A stretch of DNA of 64,000 nucleotides from Glandiceps talaboti. Its lineage: Eukaryota; Hemichordata; Enteropneusta; Spengelidae. This document shows, piece after piece, positions 60,701-64,000 of the stretch. Position numbers and translations under genes: made by a program. Position 1 is the stretch's first letter. Every line of letters starts with the position of its first letter. The stretch is from positions 10,706,001 through 10,770,000 of the forward strand of contig NC_135558.1 in assembly GCF_964340395.1 (NCBI RefSeq), read 5' to 3'. Under the pieces are notes generated by a model, which had not been told where the DNA came from, did not search any database, and was given only the letters and a program-made list of their open reading frames with translations.

Positions 60701-61345
60701 AGGTGTTATGTCGTGTCCAATCAGAGTGAATGTACTAAACACTCTATGTTGACTAATTGGTCAATCTCACACAACGGTCTGGACAATCTGTTTGTCCTGT
60801 CAAATCCCAATATACACTAACAGTTGGATAATCGTTAATTTTACGATGACCGGAAAAATTACCATTAAATTTGACCATTTCAGCTGAATGTACACGGTCG
60901 GCGAATGATAAAAACAAAAGCAACTAAAATCCGTCAACAAGTATTTACATCAATACAAACACAGTATACTATCTGTATTGCACGCCCTTCATTCCTTTCT
61001 ATGCAATGTTCTGATTTATCTTTCTTTTGCCACCCCAACCAAATAGATATTTTCACTCCCCCCACTCGTTTAAAAGTTTTAGCAAACTTAATTGTTGTTA
61101 TGGGCTATGGTGGCGATATGTATGCCACCTTCGCCACATGTGACGGTTTACAAAGGCAGTCCACTTGGGACGCCGAGTCGCCGGTAAAACGATCGCAAAC
61201 GTTAAAACGCCCACTTGATTGCCGGCTTCGGCGCTGCATCGCATGATAGAGTCTGATCGGCTAGGACCTATTTTCCGATTTCAAAAAAATCCCTATGACT
61301 ACACAATATTGCGGCTGTGTTCTGTTTTCTTACCTCGACTTCCAT
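24610..61345 (-). CDS. EHMT: EHMT (G9a/GLP) histone H3K9 methyltransferase, whole gene
   Basis: Nuclear SET-domain enzyme that mono- and dimethylates histone H3 lysine 9. I traced 25 coding exons, minus strand: 61345-61334, 54608-53507, 53027-52863, 52252-52196, 51773-51655, 49909-49766, 46718-46390, 45894-44311, 41949-41782, 40958-40899, 39322-39213, 38341-38275, 37522-37440, 36701-36547, 34715-34641, 33792-33691, 32881-32777, 31051-30936, 30485-30447, 30004-29837, 29019-28797, 28169-27967, 27143-27065, 25804-25629, 24712-24610. Every junction keeps phase and the sum is 5,544 nt (1,847 residues). Domains: ARKT histone mimic near residue 222; Cys-rich RING-like zone about 446-560; acidic repeats about 740-1090; ankyrin repeats about 1306-1565; pre-SET about 1595-1690; SET to about 1820; post-SET C-x-C-x4-C at the end. 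Human EHMT1 has about 1,300 residues; the excess is mostly exon 8. All catalytic motifs are present. Confidence 0.93.
25629..25804 (-). CDS. EHMT: EHMT exon 24: SET core
   Basis: Contains [10 protein letters not shown], the cofactor-binding and pseudoknot motif, and the [10 protein letters not shown] strand. Phase 0 in, phase 2 out; donor GG|GTATGT. Confidence 0.95.
26550..26988. mobile_element. TIR element family 2, copy 1
   Basis: About 440 bp with inverted ends: TTGATGTAGTGTAC at left and its complement GTACACTACATCGGATTTTAA at right. Inner arms pair TTACTGTC with GACAGTAA and CATCTGACGCAATACCAAAGG with its diverged complement. It lies in an EHMT intron. A second copy is at 48922-49318. 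Confidence 0.75.
27065..27143 (-). CDS. EHMT: EHMT exon 23: SET N-terminal part
   Basis: Encodes the Y-I-G-E-I-I-S strand and S-Y-L-F-D-L, matching the EHMT SET domain. Phase 2 in, phase 0 out; donor AGG|GTAAGT. Confidence 0.93.
27327..27787. mobile_element. TIR element family 3, copy 1
   Basis: Left end CCAGGAAATAAAGGTATTTTC and right end ...ATATATTTCCTGG are inverted copies; the arms continue for about 120 bp (including AAACTGAAACTCTATTTCACC and its complement). Its middle has two AGTCATGAATATTCAGTGTG-like palindromic parts. A partial copy is at 57091-57350. Confidence 0.7.
27967..28169 (-). CDS. EHMT: EHMT exon 22: pre-SET end and SET start
   Basis: Holds the second pre-SET cysteine group ([19 protein letters not shown]) and then G-W-G-V-R of the SET cofactor pocket. 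Phase 0 in, phase 2 out; donor GA|GTAAGT. Confidence 0.95.
28797..29019 (-). CDS. EHMT: EHMT exon 21: pre-SET first half
   Basis: Begins R-D-I-S-R-G and carries the first pre-SET zinc cysteines (C-K-C-E-D-D-C, then C-I-C and C-W-Y-D-K). Together with exon 22 all nine pre-SET cysteines are present. Phase 2 in, 0 out. Confidence 0.95.
29435..29474 (+). repeat. C run followed by (CA)n microsatellite
   Basis: A run of 14 or so C followed by CACACA repeats with one CG interruption, in an EHMT intron. Confidence 0.9.
29837..30004 (-). CDS. EHMT: EHMT exon 20: last ankyrin repeat and linker
   Basis: Encodes [20 protein letters not shown], then a basic helix ([13 protein letters not shown]) linking to pre-SET. 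Phase 2 to 2, length divisible by 3. Confidence 0.93.
30447..30485 (-). CDS. EHMT: EHMT exon 19: ankyrin micro-exon, 39 bp
   Basis: Encodes [14 protein letters not shown] across its borders. The acceptor is CTCTTTTCACAG and the donor GT|GTAAGT. It is short but exact in phase, and the sequence matches the EHMT ankyrin block. Confidence 0.92.
30936..31051 (-). CDS. EHMT: EHMT exon 18: ankyrin repeat
   Basis: Encodes [13 protein letters not shown] and I-H-G-D-T-P, corresponding to the methyl-lysine-reading ankyrin region of G9a/GLP. Phase 0 in, 2 out. Confidence 0.93.
31181..31570 (+). mobile_element. tRNA-derived SINE, copy 1
   Basis: The head TGGTTGAATGGTTAGAATGGCCAG resembles a tRNA A box. 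The body (GGGACCTGGTAGGATAGAGGTTGTGATGTGAA and onward) is shared with the minus-strand copy at 39577-39913. The head appears partly duplicated here (a second TGGTTGAATGGCCAG near 31247). Confidence 0.65.
31640..31708. repeat. Perfect 34-bp palindrome with 1-nt loop
   Basis: Arms 31640-31673 and 31675-31708 are exact reverse complements around one A. AT-rich; lies in the EHMT intron between exons 17 and 18. Confidence 0.9.
31936..32595. repeat. Tandem array, unit about 164-174 bp, four copies
   Basis: Units start near 31936, 32110, 32273 and 32437, each with ATTCTGTAATTTC(A/G)GCCAA, GCTTTGAGAAAACC and (G)GATC(A/T)GC(T)CCAAGTAACAT. On minus, each holds GGAGCTGATCCTAA or a close variant, translating to an L-L-G-A-D-P-N-like ankyrin phrase also found in exon 17 (32777-32881). 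Probably decayed duplicates of an ankyrin exon. Confidence 0.75.
32777..32881 (-). CDS. EHMT: EHMT exon 17: ankyrin repeat with reader-cage tryptophans
   Basis: Encodes [12 protein letters not shown] and L-L-E-H-G-A-D-P-N. The two Trp and the Glu match the aromatic cage that binds H3K9me1/2 in G9a/GLP. Phase 0 to 0, symmetric. Confidence 0.95.
33440..33660 (-). repeat. Short array resembling the 3' end of ankyrin exon 16
   Basis: On minus, three places (near 33440-33490, 33560-33605 and 33630-33660) read L-I-G-(D/H)-x-x-D-(V/A)-x-I/H, like the I-D-V-N-I-Q end of exon 16. The first still has CAG|GTATGC, a donor at the matching position. No longer open as a full exon. Confidence 0.5.
33691..33792 (-). 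CDS. EHMT: EHMT exon 16: ankyrin repeat
   Basis: Encodes [19 protein letters not shown], a standard ankyrin repeat. Phase 0 to 0; donor CAG|GTAAAG. Confidence 0.95.
34048..34402. mobile_element. Hairpin MITE family 1, copy 4
   Basis: The best-preserved copy: AAAGTGGCCATATGGATGAG at left and CTCATCCATATGACCACTTT at right, with TTAA/TA at both ends and near-perfect arms of over 140 bp around TTGTACGTACAATAAC. Confidence 0.85.
34641..34715 (-). CDS. EHMT: EHMT exon 15: ankyrin repeat
   Basis: Encodes [22 protein letters not shown]. Phase 0 to 0, 25 codons. Matches the EHMT ankyrin block. Confidence 0.95.
36547..36701 (-). CDS. EHMT: EHMT exon 14: first clear ankyrin repeat
   Basis: Encodes A-D-G-Y-D-P-N-Y-K and then [22 protein letters not shown]. 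Phase 1 in, 0 out; acceptor TTTTTTGGTCAG. Confidence 0.95.
37440..37522 (-). CDS. EHMT: EHMT exon 13: start of the ankyrin domain
   Basis: Encodes [12 protein letters not shown] and [10 protein letters not shown], the conserved lead-in to the EHMT ankyrin repeats. Phase 2 in, 1 out. Confidence 0.95.
38275..38341 (-). CDS. EHMT: EHMT exon 12: helix before the ankyrin domain
   Basis: Encodes [15 protein letters not shown], matching the conserved E-T-L-E-x-A-L helix of EHMT1/2. Phase 1 in, 2 out; donor AG|GTAAGA. Confidence 0.92.
38912..39200 (+). mobile_element. Possible tRNA-Ser-like SINE fragment
   Basis: GTTGTCGTTGGCCAAGTGATTTAA followed about 40 bp later by GAAGGTTCACACACAGC resembles the A and B boxes of a tRNA-Ser-derived SINE. 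The body contains a repeated TTCCTCCTGCATTAACAGTGAACACAT-like piece (near 39046 and 39150). Confidence 0.4.
39213..39322 (-). CDS. EHMT: EHMT exon 11: low-complexity linker
   Basis: Encodes a polar linker ([11 protein letters not shown]...) with no known domain. Included because acceptor (CTTTTACAG), donor (CAG|GTTAGA) and phase 2 to 1 fit the chain exactly. Confidence 0.8.
39577..39913 (-). mobile_element. tRNA-derived SINE, copy 2
   Basis: On minus: TGGTCAAATGGTTAGAGTG (A box) and GGTTTGAGCTGC (B box) about 35 bp later, then a body shared with 31181-31570. This copy shows the tRNA-like head better than copy 1. Confidence 0.75.
40899..40958 (-). CDS. EHMT: EHMT exon 10: basic linker, 60 bp
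   Basis: Encodes [13 protein letters not shown], a basic stretch that could be a nuclear localisation signal. Phase 2 to 2, acceptor TTTGTCCTTGTAG, donor AAAA|GTAAAT. Confidence 0.8.
41782..41949 (-). CDS. EHMT: EHMT exon 9: Ser/Arg-rich linker
   Basis: Encodes [21 protein letters not shown], basic and serine-rich, probably disordered. Phase 2 to 2; acceptor TTTTTATCTGCAG. Confidence 0.85.
42360..42720 (+). repeat. Dispersed repeat family 4, copy 1
   Basis: Shares CGAAGTTCT...TTTCCAAACTT, TTTTATTTTCCCCATA, GGCGGCCATATTG-like, ATGATGACCCC and AACTGAGAAT...AAAAAAGTAACAGC with 62190-62475. Type unknown; no inverted ends noticed. Confidence 0.6.
44311..45894 (-). CDS. EHMT: EHMT exon 8: giant acidic tandem-repeat exon
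   Basis: A 1,584-bp exon, phase 2 to 2, joining the RING-like zone to the ankyrin linker. Residues from 45614 down to 45393 form about ten 7-residue repeats of type E-M-T-D-S-D-L. From 45059 to 44563 there are about fifteen 11-residue repeats of type D[10 protein letters not shown]. Between the two lies a non-repeat part with K-Q-F-Y-P-L-S-R. Strongly acidic and probably disordered. The acceptor is ATGCTAGTTTTAG and the donor CTAG|GTAATC. I do not know this exon from vertebrate EHMT1/2. Confidence 0.88.
44563..45059 (-). repeat. 33-bp coding tandem repeat in EHMT exon 8
   Basis: About fifteen units, nearly all 11 codons, with two units lengthened by 1 and 3 codons. On plus the units show TTTCCA(A/G)TGG(T/G)TTTCC followed by TATCA or GATCA. 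Length stays in frame throughout. Confidence 0.9.
45393..45614 (-). repeat. 21-bp coding tandem repeat in EHMT exon 8
   Basis: About ten units of 7 codons; on plus the unit resembles GTCATCTCAAGATCAGAGTC. It encodes acidic E-(M/I)-(T/A)-(D/G)-S-D-x. Confidence 0.9.
46390..46718 (-). CDS. EHMT: EHMT exon 7: second half of RING-like zinc region
   Basis: Encodes F-H-R-A-C near its start and Y-C-P-H-C-G-K, completing the cysteine-rich module of G9a/GLP that contacts WIZ/ZNF644 in vertebrates. A Ser/Thr/Pro-rich tail follows. Phase 0 in, 2 out; donor GAG|GTATGT. Confidence 0.93.
48922..49318. mobile_element. TIR element family 2, copy 2
   Basis: Left end AAAATCCGATGTAGCGTAC, right end ACTACATCAGATTTTAATC; inner arms pair GTTACATTTACTGTC with GACAACAGTAAATGTAAC. 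Related to 26550-26988. Confidence 0.75.
49472..49606 (+). repeat. 45-bp tandem repeat, three copies
   Basis: Unit contains GATGAGTCATGTGATCAACC and CAGAACATCACATGATT; intronic. The frame through it is open on both strands only because the unit length is a multiple of 3. Confidence 0.9.
49766..49909 (-). CDS. EHMT: EHMT exon 6: RING-like cysteine region
   Basis: Encodes [22 protein letters not shown], the hallmark H-Q-C-C-P-G-C-G of EHMT proteins. Acceptor TTTTTTGTTATGTTCAG; phase 0 to 0. Confidence 0.95.
50047..50061 (+). repeat. Poly-G run
   Basis: Fifteen or so G in a row in an EHMT intron; may form a quadruplex or cause assembly length error. Confidence 0.85.
50510..50970. repeat. Degenerate tandem repeat, unit about 190 bp
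   Basis: Three diverged copies marked by (G/C)ATTTGCAT(G/A)A...TAGTCATT-like sequence near 50530, 50725 and 50915. No coding sense. Confidence 0.45.
51398..51589 (+). mobile_element. 3' end of a non-LTR retrotransposon (LINE), truncated
   Basis: The plus strand encodes A-P-E-L-W-N-S-L-P and later [10 protein letters not shown], ending TAA at 51518-51520. This is the C-terminal signature of CR1/Jockey-like LINE reverse transcriptases. A short 3' UTR follows with GGCGCTATATAAATTTATT and a TAGA tail (51577-51588). 5'-truncated insertion in an EHMT intron, antisense to the gene. Confidence 0.75.
51655..51773 (-). CDS. EHMT: EHMT exon 5: start of the cysteine-rich region
   Basis: Encodes E-D-F-E-I-P-L-C-V, then K-S-C-S and G-Y-C-V-K-A-N-E, corresponding to the V-P-L-C-S-C...Q-C-M-A-T part of human EHMT1. 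Only this exon reconciles phase 1 of exon 4 with phase 0 of exon 6. The donor GAG|GTTGCA and acceptor GTAAGACAG are weak, so borders could shift slightly. Confidence 0.82.
52196..52252 (-). CDS. EHMT: EHMT exon 4: basic linker, 57 bp
   Basis: Encodes [12 protein letters not shown], a likely nuclear localisation signal. Acceptor TTCCTTACTGTAG, donor GTAG|GTATAA; phase 1 to 1. Confidence 0.85.
52863..53027 (-). CDS. EHMT: EHMT exon 3: Ser-rich linker, GC donor
   Basis: Encodes a Ser run then A-S-K-R-Q-R-I-N and an acidic end. Acceptor TACTATTTTGCAG. The donor reads AGAG|GCAAGT, a GC-AG intron; no GT alternative keeps phase nearby. Phase 1 to 1. Confidence 0.85.
53507..54608 (-). CDS. EHMT: EHMT exon 2: N-terminal region with ARKT histone mimic
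   Basis: A 1,102-bp exon of disordered acidic and basic sequence. Residues at 53960-53949 read A-R-K-T within R-A-R-K-T-G, matching the automethylated H3K9-like site of G9a/GLP that recruits chromodomain proteins. An acidic run ([10 protein letters not shown]) precedes it and K-K-R-K-V, a classical nuclear localisation signal, follows near the end. Acceptor TTTGTTTCTTCCAG. If exon 1 is wrong, the ATG at 54587-54585 is the fallback start. Confidence 0.92.
57091..57350. mobile_element. TIR element family 3, partial copy
   Basis: Shares GGAGTCATGAATATTCAGTGT, AAGTCCCATGATGCAA, GAAATAGAGTTTCAATT(T/C)GATG and TTCTTGGCAA...ATGTGAAATCATGA with 27327-27787. Confidence 0.7.
58745..58944. mobile_element. 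Foldback element, about 200 bp
   Basis: Arms of about 85 bp: AACTTTTGTTTCGAACTC...TACCTGAAATTTT...CTTTGTCAACAGATTGAC at left, and GTCAATCTGTTGAGAAAG...AAAATTTCAGGTA...TTGGAACAAAAGTT at right. Probably a small MITE. Confidence 0.75.
61334..61345 (-). CDS. EHMT: EHMT exon 1: start codon and three codons
   Basis: ATG at 61345-61343 gives M-E-V-E and meets a strong donor (GTCGAG|GTAAGA) in phase 0, which is the phase exon 2 needs, keeping T-L-H-E-P-G in frame. It lies about 45 bp from a ZNF143-like motif, in a locally CpG-rich patch. Inferred; transcript data would settle it. Confidence 0.65.
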
Positions 61346-61390
61346 TTCGAAGACGCTCAGGGGTCGGGTGCATGCGCAATGGACCTCAAT

Positions 61391-61406
61391 ATCCCACAAT
61401 GCACCG
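61391..61406. promoter_or_regulatory. ZNF143/Staf-like site in the EHMT promoter
   Basis: ATCCCACAATGCACCG fits the animal ZNF143 consensus (CCCA-N-AATGCA core), typical of TATA-less housekeeping promoters close to the start site. It sits just upstream of exon 1 on the minus strand. Confidence 0.6.
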
Positions 61407-61601
61407 TAACTCCCGCCAGAAATGTAAACTGTATAATTTTAGCAAGAGTTGTCAAGGTTACAATAGTTGTAAACAAATTGGAGAAAAAATGTTTTAATGC
61501 AAATTTTAACCCCGTCAAATTGATTCGTCGCCAACTTATAAAAGCTTAGGTTTGAAATTGTTTTGGAGACCATAAAAATTATTCAAATCCGGGCGTATCA
61601 A

Positions 61602-61609
61602 TGACGTCA
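61602..61609. promoter_or_regulatory. Full CRE palindrome TGACGTCA
   Basis: A consensus CREB/ATF site about 260 bp upstream of the proposed EHMT start. Confidence 0.5.
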
Positions 61610-61963
61610 CAAAACAATCCAGGTCGAAACCCGGAAAAAGACACTTTGAAAAAGAAAAATCAAATTTGAAATCTCATAGTTAAAAAACAGGATATAACTG
61701 TTTTAAAGTCTTGAAACTTAATGTAAATTTTACCAAAAATAATTATACCCCACTGTGCACGCATTCCATAACTTTTAACAATTAATATGTTTATTATGTC
61801 TGCAAAATATTTTTAAAATCATTATTTCATTTCACATATTTTAAACAAAATCATTGAACGATAAAAGAAATCTATGATCATACATCATAATATCATTTAT
61901 GAAAAGTAATATCTATATTTGTACCATATGCATGTTCTTTGAAAGTGCAGCTTATTTATTTTT

Positions 61964-62174
61964 CATTCATTCATTCATTCATTCATTCATTCATTCATTC
62001 ATTCATTCATTCATTCATTCAATTATTCATTCATTCATTCATTCATCCATCCATCCATCCATCCATCCATCCATCCATCCATCCATCCATCCATTCATTC
62101 ATTCATTCATTCATTCATTCATTCATTCATTCATTCATTCATCCATTCATTCATTCATTCATTCATTCATTCAT
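61964..62174 (+). repeat. Compound (ATTC)n-(ATCC)n-(ATTC)n microsatellite
   Basis: About 210 bp: ATTC units, then about twelve ATCC units (62043-62093), then ATTC again, with two single interruptions (near 62021 and 62143). It creates false open frames on plus. Confidence 0.97.
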
Positions 62175-62189
62175 ATAAGAATGTGTTAT

Positions 62190-62475
62190 GGAGAATAATT
62201 TGCCTTGAAAATCGAAGTTCTTCAAGTCTCTCCAAACTTCTCAATATGAAAGCGCATATGTGATGTTTTTAAAATATTTTTTTAAAATGGGGGTTCTACT
62301 TCATCCTTTTATTTTTTCATAATATTGGCGGCCATATTGTATTTTTTAAATTGCTGAATTTTTATATCATTTTGACGCCTATTCAAATCATTTCTACGGT
62401 GACCCCTGATTTTTTTCTTTTGATTGTAGTCTAACTGAGAATTTGACTGGGTTGAAAAAAAGTAACAGCGATCGT
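62190..62475 (+). repeat. Dispersed repeat family 4, copy 2
   Basis: Diverged copy of 42360-42720, with GAAGTTCTTCAAGTCTCTCC, GGCGGCCATATTG and GGTTGAAAAAAAGTAACAGC. Confidence 0.6.
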
Positions 62476-62790
62476 TTAAGACTTAAATTTATAAGGCGCG
62501 CACAACCTTATGTAATCACAGCAGTATTCCAAGTTCACAACATGAATGCGGATAATCAAACTTGCAAAGACAACATATCGTTGGAATTGCTCATGAACAT
62601 CTATTATCCTACCATGCACACATGTACATGTATCATGCAAAGTAATTTGAAACCCGAAAGGGGATTGGTCTTTGTTAACTCGCCGAAACTTGAAGAAAAA
62701 GAGACAAACTCTTAGATAACTTATTGCAATGGCCCATACTCGAAAGTGATAAACCAGCGCACATATTTCTGCTGACGCAACGAAATATGG

Positions 62791-62929
62791 ACGTTCTGGG
62801 CGGTGCCGTAAAGAGGCTTTGATTTACGACGTTGGTACGTTCTGGGCGGTGCCGTAAAGGGGCCTTTGATTTACGACGTTGGTACGTTCTGGGCGGTGCC
62901 GTAAAGAGGCCTTTGATTTACGATGTTGA
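62791..62929 (+). repeat. 46-47-bp tandem repeat, three copies
   Basis: Unit ACGTTCTGGGCGGTGCCGTA plus AAG(A/G)GGC...TTTGATTTACGACGTTGGT, nearly identical in all three. GC-rich compared with its surroundings. Confidence 0.95.
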
Positions 62930-63051
62930 AATTAACCCGGAAAATGGGACATCTAAAATGTCGTGTTTTTTAAAGCTAAAATGACTGTATTTTCACAACT
63001 AAAGCGGGAGTAAGCTTACTAATGTATGTGTTGAATATTGTCGTTGGGAAT

Positions 63052-63420
63052 CTACATGTATAATGTAAATCCGGGAATGTTCTTAGTCAGCATACGTTCA
63101 GACAATAAATAATGAACTTGAAGTGTCAGGTGTACAAACATGTAATTTAGTATAAAATATTTCCTTTTGTTTGTATATCCTTTCCAACTGAAACGTATTG
63201 TGGCTAGACTACATTTATCAGATTCATTTGTAGGATACCAAGACATCATTTTGATCACAATTACGGGAAAAGTGTCTTGTGTGTCCTTTCCATTGCTCCC
63301 AATAGAATTAACTGGAACGACAACACTTACATTCAGTTTCAAGTTACCGTTCAGTTCAGTGGGTGTGTTTGCTACAACCACATTAGAAATCAACAACAAC
63401 AAAATAACTGCACAGGCCAC
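63052..63420 (-). other. Possible secreted-protein exon
   Basis: An open frame of 122 codons whose start has a hydrophobic run (A-V-I-L-L-L-L-I-S) like a signal peptide, followed by a polar region. It has no ATG (the first codon is GTG, with a stop just before), so it would need an upstream exon. I recognise no domain and the antisense frame is also open, so it may be chance. Confidence 0.25.
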
Positions 63421-63645
63421 ACTTTAAAATAGCAAGATTGAATGATACAGCATCTTGCGACATTTTGTCTAATTTAATTTACTACTTTGCCACCGTACAC
63501 GTGCAAACCCAGGATGTAGAAATCAAATCAGACATCAAAACATTGGCGCCCATGTGTCTGCGTCTAGCTGCAGTATGCATAAATACTATATTTCATTTAG
63601 ACAAGATGTAGCAAGAAATTAGTATACAATCTTGCTATTTTAGTG
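63421..63645. mobile_element. Small TIR element, about 225 bp
   Basis: AAAATAGCAAGATTG (63426-63440) is exactly inverted as CAATCTTGCTATTTT at 63627-63641. The interior is non-coding. Confidence 0.6.
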
Positions 63646-64000
63646 TAGAGCTTGCAGTTTTTATTGGTTTCTGCTTGGTTACTTCGAACATAGCCTAGCC
63701 GCTGACACTGAACAGTAACTTGAAACGGGCTGTAGCACACAAATTTAACCCCCAAACCTAAAATGATGGTTCTGGTACATTCCTTTTATTTTATCAATAT
63801 AATTTTGATATCATAAATAATAAAATGTCATGTCTTTGGAAAGATTGCAAATGTCACATACGCATTTCACCGACTGCACGTGCAAGCACGTACATACACA
63901 CACATTAAAATTGAAATACAATGTAGGACGCCTGGCTGATAAAAACATGTTATTCATATAAACAAAAATATGTATACAGCAAGCAAGAAAATCAAGAATA

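Larger units (their letters stand above)
54609..61333 (-). other. EHMT intron 1 (6.7 kb)
   Basis: I see no exon on either strand. It holds a possible LINE/SINE 3' tail (about 56040-56335, ending AAATAAAGTCTAATAATAATAAT), a family-3 element fragment (57091-57350) and a foldback element (58745-58944). AT-rich otherwise. Confidence 0.6.

Noticed and set aside
61899-62198. Plus-strand frames rich in I-H-S-F
   Set aside because: They are translations of the ATTC/ATCC microsatellite.
1-64000. CRISPR array, prokaryotic operon, tRNA or rRNA gene
   Set aside because: No spaced direct repeats of CRISPR type, no operon-like gene packing, and the only tRNA-like heads belong to SINEs.

Overview
This is a stretch of animal nuclear genome, AT-rich and full of introns, with 5' GT (once GC) and 3' AG splice sites, AATAAA signals, MITEs, SINEs and microsatellites. 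An EHMT-type histone methyltransferase, a PLPP6-type phosphatase and an env-bearing Ty3/gypsy element point to an invertebrate metazoan, probably marine. I cannot name the species.

Layout. 1-3018: no gene seen; diverged repeats and an inverted repeat. 3019-18111 (minus): a two-exon PLPP6-like lipid phosphatase whose first coding exon is split at 5146/17573 by a 12,426-bp LTR retrotransposon (5147-17572, also minus). 18112-24609: intergenic, with two copies of a hairpin MITE and one cysteine-rich possible exon. 24610-61345 (minus): an EHMT (G9a/GLP) gene. I could follow 25 coding exons in consistent phase, adding up to 5,544 nt (1,847 codons plus stop), from an ATG next to a ZNF143-like promoter motif to a TGA after the post-SET cysteines. 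61346-64000: promoter-like sequence, a large tetranucleotide repeat, a triplicated 46-47-bp repeat and a small TIR element.

The retrotransposon is the most striking object. In its own orientation it reads LTR, primer-binding site, gag (two CCHC knuckles), pol (protease, RT, RNase H, integrase), a frame carrying the integrase GPY/F module plus a chromodomain, an accessory ORF, an env with a baculovirus-F/gypsy-like layout, a polypurine tract, and LTR. Both LTRs are 714 bp and I found no difference between them, so the insertion is young. A 4-bp CTAG target duplication flanks it; with one copy removed, the host reading frame closes exactly. The accessory ORF (9508-10593) has a BC-box-like motif and an LPLP motif in SOCS-box order. 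This suggests an element that carries its own Elongin B/C-Cullin-5 ubiquitin-ligase adaptor, which I do not know from LTR retrotransposons.

The EHMT protein has the expected order: histone-mimic ARKT motif, cysteine-rich RING-like region, ankyrin repeats, pre-SET, SET, post-SET. One very large exon (44311-45894) adds two arrays of acidic tandem repeats (7-residue and 11-residue units) that I do not know from vertebrate EHMT1/2. Introns near the ankyrin exons hold tandem arrays that look like decayed pieces of ankyrin exons.
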